From an uncultured Blautia sp. (GTDB lineage Bacteria > Bacillota > Clostridia > Lachnospirales > Lachnospiraceae): DNA of 11,596 nt. The position numbers were made by a program, and so were the translations under genes. Under the pieces are notes generated by a model. That model had not been told where the DNA came from, ran no database searches, and saw only the letters and a program-made list of their open reading frames with translations. The stretch is from NCBI GenBank assembly GCA_945872375.1, contig CAMBYR010000044.1, positions 1 to 11,596 on the forward strand, written 5' to 3'. Below, in pieces: positions 6,625-11,596 of this stretch (within the stretch, counting starts at the first letter, position 1; the number at the start of each line of letters is the position of its first letter).

Positions 6625-7363
6625 ACGGATGAAGCCATCCGCCGTCCAGTCTTGCAAGAAGTCTGGCATTATGATAGGCCATTTTCAGCGTCAGACAGGT
6701 ACGTCCCAGATAACAGCTGCCATCCGCTGTTTTTACACATGCCAGTGCAAGATCAGGCTTTCCCGGATGCTGCAGGCAGATTGGAATCAAAAGCTGAATC
6801 GAGTGATTGTAATACTGAGGGATCGCGGTTCGGTAGTCTGCTTCCAGCATCCTCCGTGTCTGCCGGAGAGCCCCGTCAAAAAGCTGTACCCTCATGCCGC
6901 TGGTGCGCACACTTTCCGGAAGCCGTTGAGCATTTTCCTCCTCTCCGAAAATATGCTCGTACTGAGGAATAATCTCCAGATGTGAATCAAACACCAGCTC
7001 TGATGGATCTGAGACATATTCCGCTTTTTCCGGAAGCCCGGTGATTCCGCTTTTCAGAAGATGATATTCCGTATAAAATCCATCAAGAAACCATTCCTGT
7101 CTGTCCGGCACGAGATTCGGCACAAAATATGCATAGACAGGCTGATAATACGTATTAAAGAGGCCTGTATTAAAAATAGCATATTCCTTCTTCTTCAGGA
7201 TTTTTCCTTCCTCAAGGACACGTTTGAACGTATATTCCACATACCCTTTGAGAATTCCATTGTCATCAGAATCTCCATAGCTCCATTTTTCCGGGACCAT
7301 TCTGGAAAGATTGCTGATCTGCCTGTTGTAATTACCGCAATAGGTAAATTCAAAAAAATTCAT
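6623..7363 (-). CDS. DUF3825-like protein of unknown function
   Basis: This is a 246-residue soluble protein without a signal peptide or membrane segment. Its features match my recollection of the DUF3825 family: a central FNTGLF segment (about 65-70) followed by YAYFVPN (about 78-84), and a C-terminal stretch LKMAYHNARLLARL. The biochemical role is unknown and I assign none. The domain fills the whole protein, so there is no partner domain to give a hint. The ATG at 7363 has GGGAGG a few bases upstream. It reads toward the sufC-like operon with a gap of about 150 bp that holds a separate candidate promoter, so it is probably its own unit. The family call rests on motif memory and should be treated as moderate. 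Confidence 0.7.
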   Translation of the reverse strand: MNFFEFTYCGNYNRQISNLSRMVPEKWSYGDSDDNGILKGYVEYTFKRVLEEGKILKKKEYAIFNTGLFNTYYQPVYAYFVPNLVPDRQEWFLDGFYTEYHLLKSGITGLPEKAEYVSDPSELVFDSHLEIIPQYEHIFGEEENAQRLPESVRTSGMRVQLFDGALRQTRRMLEADYRTAIPQYYNHSIQLLIPICLQHPGKPDLALACVKTADGSCYLGRTCLTLKMAYHNARLLARLDGGWLHP

Positions 7364-7504
7364 AATAACCTCCCGATCTGATTCTTCTCCTTCCTTTGTA
7401 CTCTGTATTCCCTGCAGGTCATTTATATAATATATTGTATTTTGGAAACTATTCGTGAAGAATACTGTGAAAACACTGAACAGTCAGGTATTGTGGAAAT
7501 AAAG

Positions 7505-7518
7505 CGGCAGAACTGCCG
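7505..7518. promoter_or_regulatory. 14-bp hyphenated dyad, possible operator
   Basis: CGGCAG and CTGCCG are perfect inverted arms separated by AA. The loop is too small for a good RNA hairpin at full arm length, so a dimeric DNA-binding protein site is the more natural reading. It is midway between the two divergent genes. No regulator gene is adjacent. Confidence 0.35.
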
Positions 7519-7638
7519 AACTGAGCTAGTGTACTGAACTAAAGACTGAAATGAAATAATTCACTAAGCTTAAATCTATGTTATAAAACAAAATATCATA
7601 TTCAATATCAAATAGCAAGAGACTTTTTTTTTTCATTG

Positions 7639-7647
7639 TGTTATATT
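7639..7647 (+). promoter_or_regulatory. Candidate extended -10 promoter for the homocysteine methyltransferase
   Basis: TGTTATATT is an extended -10 (TG-n-TATATT, hexamer 7642-7647) 33 bp before the ATG at 7680. It is preceded by a T-run and no recognisable -35. If used, the leader would be only about 25 nt. Confidence 0.4.
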
Positions 7648-7668
7648 ACTACCAAACAATTTATTTAC

Positions 7669-7674
7669 AGGAGG
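7669..7674 (+). promoter_or_regulatory. Ribosome binding site fixing the methyltransferase start
   Basis: AGGAGG lies 5 nt before the ATG at 7680. It sits inside the reading frame opened by the upstream GTG at 7638, which therefore is not the start. Confidence 0.85.
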
Positions 7675-7679
7675 CTCTT

Positions 7680-8555
7680 ATGACAAAAAAAGAATTTCAG
7701 AAGCTCACGAAAACGATCACACTGCTTGACGGAGCCACCGGTTCCAACCTTATGGCTCAGGGCATGCCGAGGGGCGTTTGCACGGAAGCCTGGGTTATTG
7801 AACACAAGGATATTATTTTAAATCTGCAGAAAAACTATGTAGAGGCAGGAAGCCGCATTCTGTATGCTCCCACTTTTGGCGCCAACCGCCTGAGTCTTCG
7901 GCAGCATGGACTGGAAGAAGAGATCGCCCGATTTAATCATACGCTTGTTTCCTATGCAAAAGAAGCCGCAGGTGACAGAGCGTTTGTCGCAGGAGATATT
8001 ACCACCAGCGGCCAGTTTCTTTCTTCGGACGGTGACTACACCTATGAGTCAGCTTTTGAAAACTACTGTGAGCAGATCCGCCTTCTTTCTCAGGCAGGTG
8101 CGGACTGCATCATCGCAGAAACAATGATCGATCTGGACGAAACCCTGGCTGTTGTAGATGCTGCAAATACGGTCTGTGATCTTCCCATTCTCTGTTCCCT
8201 GACGGTGGAATCCGACGGAAGTGTCTATCGCGGAGGAAACATTCTGGAGGCTGCCGCTTCTCTGGAGGCTGCCGGTGCCGATGCTGTAGGCATTAACTGC
8301 TCCGTAGGTCCTGACCAGCTTATTTCCGTTGTAAAAAATCTCTGTGAAACCGTGTCCATTCCCGTCATCGCCAAACCGAATGCCGGAATGCCATTCATTG
8401 ATGATCAGGGTCAGGCACATTATTCCATGGGCGCCGAAGAATTTGCCCGCCATATGAAGGTACTGGCAGACTGCGGAGCCCTTCTGCTGGGCGGCTGCTG
8501 CGGAACCACACCGGAATATATCCGTGAAACAGCAAAAATCCTGGGACTTCACTGA
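7680..8555 (+). CDS. Homocysteine S-methyltransferase, stand-alone MetH-type Hcy domain
   Basis: This 291-residue cytoplasmic enzyme should transfer a methyl group to homocysteine to form methionine, with zinc activating the thiol. The single Hcy-binding barrel has DGATGSN at 17-23 and the three zinc ligands C207 (GINCSVGP), C273 and C274 (GGCCGTTPEY). The APTFGANRLSLRQHGL segment (63-78) closely resembles the N-terminal barrel of MetH, more so than MmuM-type enzymes. The folate-binding, cobalamin and reactivation domains of full MetH are absent and not encoded nearby, so methyl transfer presumably needs a separate corrinoid protein or another donor. The start at 7680 was chosen for its AGGAGG; the in-frame GTG 42 nt upstream adds residues unlike the family. 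It is transcribed alone, ends in a strong terminator and shows no SAM riboswitch. Confidence 0.9.
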   Translation: MTKKEFQKLTKTITLLDGATGSNLMAQGMPRGVCTEAWVIEHKDIILNLQKNYVEAGSRILYAPTFGANRLSLRQHGLEEEIARFNHTLVSYAKEAAGDRAFVAGDITTSGQFLSSDGDYTYESAFENYCEQIRLLSQAGADCIIAETMIDLDETLAVVDAANTVCDLPILCSLTVESDGSVYRGGNILEAAASLEAAGADAVGINCSVGPDQLISVVKNLCETVSIPVIAKPNAGMPFIDDQGQAHYSMGAEEFARHMKVLADCGALLLGGCCGTTPEYIRETAKILGLH

Positions 8556-8570
8556 AGCCCCGGGATTTTT
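8534..8570. terminator. Bidirectional rho-independent terminator
   Basis: AAAAATCCTGGGACTTC and GAAGCCCCGGGATTTTT form a 17-bp stem, with one mismatch (A against C) and one T-G wobble, around a 3-nt loop. Each strand ends in a T-run, so it can stop the methyltransferase (plus) and the DUF362 gene (minus). The methyltransferase stop codon TGA (8553-8555) lies at the loop, so part of the stem is coding. Confidence 0.9.
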
Positions 8571-8604
8571 CATTTGTAACTATTCATTGTATTTGCAATG
8601 ATAC

Positions 8605-9744
8605 TCATTTTACTTTTATCGCTTTTTTCGGACACATCTCCTGGCAGCAGAAGCACCTGATACATTTTTTATAATCATATACCGGAGGCGTACCTTTTCC
8701 GTTTTTAAAATTCACGGCTTTTCCCGGAACAGGGCAGCTGTTCACGCAAACACCGCAGCCGATACATTTCTGCTGATCGATATACGGCTTTTTCTGGAAC
8801 AGATTCAGAGCTTTCGCCATTCTTTCCCATATTCCCCTTCTTACCGGACGCCGATCCACATGAAAGGAGGAATTTCCGTAGGTTTTTACCGCTTCCTCCA
8901 GTGAGATCTCTCCTTCCGGAGTAAGAAGCTCTATTTTCTCTTTCTGCCAGACTCCCAATTCCATTTTTTCTCCATGATAATTGGTGGGCACCATCTGCGG
9001 CTTCAGATGAATCAGAGAACAGAATACGCTGTCAAGCGCCACAGGATCGTGGGACATCAGCATCACACCCATATGTATGGGATCTCCGGAACCGGGTCCG
9101 TTTCCTTCCATTGCCACAATTCCATCCATGATATAAAGCCGCGGATGCACATAACGGTTCAGATCCACCAGCATCCTGGCAAAGCTGTCTGCACTGGGAT
9201 AACGGGTATGGCCTTTTGCCTTATGCAGACCATATATAAATCCATAGCTGTTTTTCACAGCTCCTGTGATCCGTTCCAGCGCATGCGTTTTCATTTTGCA
9301 GAGGGAGATCACGCAGTCTGACTCCAGAAGTTCTTTTGGAATGATGAAGTCCTTTGCCTGAACACCCTCCGGATATTCCACCTGGATCCCCTCTGAAAAA
9401 TCCACGGCAGGAATTCCCAGCTTTTCCAGAGCTTCATCCATTCCCGTTCCCCTGATCACTTTTCGGGTACTGCCAGTGCCGCAGGAATCGGCCAGAATAA
9501 TATTGGAAAAGCCCTCTTCTCTGAGCAGCCTTCCCATTGCAGCAACCACTGCAGGATGGGTAATCACCGCCTTTTCCACCTCTGCCTTTTTCAGCAGATT
9601 GGGCTTCAGAAGTATTTTTTCTTCCGGCGCAATCATGGAATCAAGCCCGCCCAGCAGCTCCAGTCCCTTTTTCATTCCCTGATAAACCTGTTCTCCATCA
9701 TAGGAATCACAGGGAATCAGGATGACTTTGCTTTTTTCCTGCAT
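8605..9744 (-). CDS. DUF362 protein with C-terminal 2x[4Fe-4S] ferredoxin domain
   Basis: This 379-residue cytoplasmic protein joins a DUF362 domain (about 5-290) to a bacterial-type ferredoxin domain (about 318-379). DUF362 is widespread in anaerobes and has no settled function; features here include LLKPNLL (about 46-52), ADSCGTGSTRK (about 85-95), KMKTHALERITGAVKNSYG and MSHDPVALDSV. The ferredoxin part has two complete CxxCxxCxxxCP motifs: C327, C330, C333, C337 and C361, C364, C367, C371. C366 is an extra cysteine in the second motif. This suggests low-potential electron transfer, but the partner is unknown. It starts 4 nt after the enzyme I-like stop, with AAGGAAGG overlapping the end of that gene, so the two are translationally linked. 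It ends at the shared terminator. Confidence 0.92.
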   Translation of the reverse strand: MQEKSKVILIPCDSYDGEQVYQGMKKGLELLGGLDSMIAPEEKILLKPNLLKKAEVEKAVITHPAVVAAMGRLLREEGFSNIILADSCGTGSTRKVIRGTGMDEALEKLGIPAVDFSEGIQVEYPEGVQAKDFIIPKELLESDCVISLCKMKTHALERITGAVKNSYGFIYGLHKAKGHTRYPSADSFARMLVDLNRYVHPRLYIMDGIVAMEGNGPGSGDPIHMGVMLMSHDPVALDSVFCSLIHLKPQMVPTNYHGEKMELGVWQKEKIELLTPEGEISLEEAVKTYGNSSFHVDRRPVRRGIWERMAKALNLFQKKPYIDQQKCIGCGVCVNSCPVPGKAVNFKNGKGTPPVYDYKKCIRCFCCQEMCPKKAIKVK

Positions 9745-9748
9745 TCTG

Positions 9749-11377
9749 TCACCTTCCTTTTTGAAGATTGGCTTCCCGGATGGCTTTTCTTACCGGCAGG
9801 ATACATGCCGGTACTACTGAAAGGCCGTCCACCCCCATTCGGAGGAAAGTGTCTGTCAGTGCCGTGTCTGCAGCCAGTTCTCCACAGATATATACCTGGC
9901 ATCCGGCATCATGGCCCGCATCTATAACCATTTTGATCATGCGGAGGATCGCCGGATGATGATCATTGTACTTTTCGCAGAGAAGAGGATTTTCTCTGTC
10001 CATGGCAAGTGTATACTGAGTCAGGTCATTTGTGCCAAGACTCAGGAAGTCCACACGGTCAGCCAGCTCCCGGCTGATCATCACAGCCGCCGGCGTCTCG
10101 ATCATGATACCCGTCCGGATATTCCGGAACGGAATGTTTTTGACCTTCAGTCCGCTTTTTACTTCGCGGATGATTTCCTCGATCTCATCCATTTCCTCTT
10201 CTGATGTGATCATCGGATACATCAGCGCAAGATTTCCATAGGCACTTGCACGGTAAATGGCGCGAAGCTGTGCCTTGAACATTTTTTTCCTGTCCAGGCA
10301 AAGTCGGATCCCACGATTTCCCATGATCGGATTTACCTCATCGGGAATATCCAGATATGCTGCCTGTTTATCTGCACCGAGATCCGCCGTCCGGATGATG
10401 GCAGGCCGTTCTCCCATAGTCTCCGCTATTTTTTTGTAGGCAAGAAACAGTTCGTTTTCCCTGGGATAGTTTTCCCTTCCAAGATACTGGAATTCGCTGC
10501 GCAGAAGGCCAATGCCCTGTGCCCCGTAAAACAGGACACTGTTCAGATCGTCCAGATTCCCTGTATTGGCAAACAGACCGATCTTTTTTCCGTCGGCAGT
10601 CACATCCGGAGCATTTCGAAGCTTCAGAAGTTCTTCCTGCTCCTTTGCATCTGCCCTTCTCCGGATATCATACTCCTTATGAAGCTCGGCATCAGGATGA
10701 ATATAAAGAGTTCCCGTATAACCGTCCAGAATAGCCTCCTGTCCGTCCCATTCACCGGAGATCTCCATCCCGATCAGGGTGGGAATTCCCATCGTTTTTG
10801 CAAGAATTGCGGAATGAGAAACAGCAGAACCGCTCTGCGTCACCACGCCCAAAAGCTTTTCCTTTCCCATTTCCATCATTTCCGTAGGGGAAAGAGTATC
10901 TGAAACCAGAATCACAGGCTCATCTCCCAGATCTATTTTGGGAGAAACTCCTCCCAGCACGTCAATCAGCCTGTCAGAGATTTCCCGGATGTTTTTCAGC
11001 CTTTCCACGATCACCGGTTCTTCCAGATTGCGGAAGGTATTGGCAAGTCCATCCCTTGTCACCATAACAGCATACGCTGCATTGACCTTTTCAGACAGGA
11101 TCATGTTCTCCACGGCCCGCTGGAAGCTTCCCGGATCCAGAAGCTTTGCCTGGTCCAGAAAAACAGATGCCTGTGAAGGACTGAGACTGCTGTTTTTTTC
11201 GTGAAGGTCGTACAGAATTTCCTGCACGCGAAGCCTCGCCTGATCGAAACTTTCCAGTTCACTTTTTACATTGCTGATCAGATACTGCCTGATCTCATAC
11301 TCATTTTTCTGATAAAAGAGGATTTTCCCAATTGCTATCCCCGGGAAAATCGCCGTTCCCTTGTAAATCTCCAACAC
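9749..11377 (-). CDS. ptsI: PTS enzyme I-type phosphoenolpyruvate-protein phosphotransferase
   Basis: Enzyme I takes phosphate from PEP onto a histidine and passes it to HPr. This 542-residue cytoplasmic protein has the whole architecture: N-terminal HPr-binding and phospho-histidine domain (1-225) and PEP-binding barrel (about 240-542). Active H188 is present, but its signature reads SGSAVSHSAILAK rather than GGRTSHTSIMAR. PEP-site elements are kept: LLRSEF, RTADLGADK, NPIMGNRGIR, MIETPAA, LGTNDLTQYTLAMDREN and the acid cysteine in ICGELAAD. The C terminus stops about 30 residues earlier than in E. coli PtsI (575), losing the terminal helices. Start is GTG at 11377 or TTG at 11374. It lies 18 nt after a polyamine-type binding protein and 4 nt before DUF362; no HPr gene is present. 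It may be the housekeeping enzyme I or a specialised paralogue; context favours the latter weakly. Confidence 0.88.
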   Translation of the reverse strand: MLEIYKGTAIFPGIAIGKILFYQKNEYEIRQYLISNVKSELESFDQARLRVQEILYDLHEKNSSLSPSQASVFLDQAKLLDPGSFQRAVENMILSEKVNAAYAVMVTRDGLANTFRNLEEPVIVERLKNIREISDRLIDVLGGVSPKIDLGDEPVILVSDTLSPTEMMEMGKEKLLGVVTQSGSAVSHSAILAKTMGIPTLIGMEISGEWDGQEAILDGYTGTLYIHPDAELHKEYDIRRRADAKEQEELLKLRNAPDVTADGKKIGLFANTGNLDDLNSVLFYGAQGIGLLRSEFQYLGRENYPRENELFLAYKKIAETMGERPAIIRTADLGADKQAAYLDIPDEVNPIMGNRGIRLCLDRKKMFKAQLRAIYRASAYGNLALMYPMITSEEEMDEIEEIIREVKSGLKVKNIPFRNIRTGIMIETPAAVMISRELADRVDFLSLGTNDLTQYTLAMDRENPLLCEKYNDHHPAILRMIKMVIDAGHDAGCQVYICGELAADTALTDTFLRMGVDGLSVVPACILPVRKAIREANLQKGR

Positions 11378-11382
11378 CCTGA

Positions 11383-11388
11383 CCCCCT
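11383..11388 (-). promoter_or_regulatory. Ribosome binding site before a non-ATG enzyme I start
   Basis: AGGGGG on the minus strand lies 5 nt before GTG (11377) and 8 nt before the next codon TTG (11374). The spacing slightly favours TTG; both give essentially the same protein. No ATG is available nearby in frame. Confidence 0.65.
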
Positions 11389-11395
11389 GTTGCCA

Positions 11396-11596
11396 TTAGT
11401 CGCAGGCAGCTCTGAACTCTGTCCAGTTTTTGCTGTACTGTTCTTCAGCTTCCTGGCTGACATTCTGAATGCTTTCACCGCTGCTTACAGAATCCGGAAC
11501 CACAAGATCCGGGTTTACCAGCTCGTCTGCAGCTTTATTTGTGCAGTAAAAACCTATATAATCAAAACACTGCGCTGCAATCTCCGGACGGAGAAT
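11396..11596 (-). CDS. C-terminal end of a spermidine/putrescine-type substrate-binding protein (partial)
   Basis: Only the last 66 residues and the TAA stop (11396-11398) are in the window; the gene continues past the right edge. The pattern RPEIAAQCFDYIGFYCTNKAA, then NPDLVVPDS, then an ending YSKNWTEFRAACD, matches the C-terminal lobe of PotD/PotF-type periplasmic or lipid-anchored binding proteins. These end with a block of the type RPEVAA..YIGY..PNKAA and a final WTEFKA-like helix. It would deliver polyamines or a related cation to an ABC importer encoded upstream, outside the window. The call rests on this short tail, so the substrate is uncertain. The next gene, enzyme I-like, starts 18 nt downstream with no terminator between, so they are probably co-transcribed. 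Confidence 0.68.
   Translation of the reverse strand: MLRPEIAAQCFDYIGFYCTNKAADELVNPDLVVPDSVSSGESIQNVSQEAEEQYSKNWTEFRAACD

Larger units (their letters stand above)
7364..7679. other. 316-bp AT-rich divergent intergenic region
   Basis: This gap lies between the DUF3825-like gene (minus) and the homocysteine methyltransferase (plus). On the minus strand a TATAAA (7422-7427) in an AT-rich tract could be a -10 for the DUF3825-like gene, but no good -35 is visible. The centre carries repeated ACTGA words and a CGGCAG-AA-CTGCCG dyad. A run of ten T (7624-7633) precedes the methyltransferase promoter without a GC-rich stem, so I do not call it a terminator. I saw no SAM-I core, no T-box motif and no small ORF with a ribosome binding site. 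Confidence 0.6.

Noticed and set aside
7638..7679. GTG start adding 14 residues to the homocysteine methyltransferase
   Set aside because: AGGAGG lies inside this stretch at the right distance from the ATG at 7680, and the added residues (MLYYYQTIYL...) do not resemble the family.
7364..7679. CRISPR-like or transposon-derived repeats in the intergenic region
   Set aside because: The repeated words are only 5 to 7 bp with uneven spacing; there are no spacers, terminal inverted repeats or transposase fragments.

Overview
The window looks like a chromosomal stretch from a gut-type Clostridia bacterium, most probably Lachnospiraceae. The signs are moderate G+C, strong GGAGG-type ribosome binding sites, tightly packed genes, and family types common in that group (DUF362 ferredoxins, a lone MetH-type homocysteine methyltransferase, REC-GGDEF-EAL regulators). 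The taxon is inferred from protein character, not from a marker gene. No rRNA, tRNA, mobile element, CRISPR array or phage gene was seen.

Layout, left to right. (1) 1-1560, minus: a REC-GGDEF-EAL cyclic-di-GMP regulator cut by the window edge. It has its own perfect-consensus promoter and a 5' leader that can fold into a compact three-way junction. (2) 6469 down to 1807, minus: a five-gene operon reading sufC-like, short sufB-like, unknown single-pass membrane protein, larE-like, MATE exporter. Gaps are 7 to 14 nt and one pair overlaps by 8 bp. (3) 7363-6623, minus: a DUF3825-like protein, with an imperfect 26-bp-period tandem repeat at its 3' end. (4) 7364-7679: a 316-bp AT-rich divergent intergenic region. 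(5) 7680-8555, plus: a stand-alone homocysteine S-methyltransferase ending in a bidirectional terminator. (6) 11596 down to 8605, minus: the 3' end of a polyamine-type substrate-binding protein, then a PTS enzyme I-type protein, then a DUF362/ferredoxin protein, closely spaced and probably co-transcribed.

The most interesting unit is the five-gene operon. It pairs a minimal SufB/SufC iron-sulfur scaffold (no SufD, SufS, SufU or SufE in the window) with a LarE-family ATP pyrophosphatase carrying a CxxC plus a third cysteine. This pattern would suit a [4Fe-4S]-dependent, non-sacrificial sulfur transferase. One reading is that the scaffold supplies or repairs the cluster of LarE, while the membrane protein and MATE exporter handle an unknown substrate or product. 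The cysteines and gene order are read from the sequence; the functional coupling is inference.

The right-hand operon puts a variant enzyme I (active His kept, surrounding signature changed, shortened C terminus) between polyamine-type transport and a DUF362 protein with two [4Fe-4S] motifs. This hints at a role outside ordinary sugar uptake, but the evidence is contextual.
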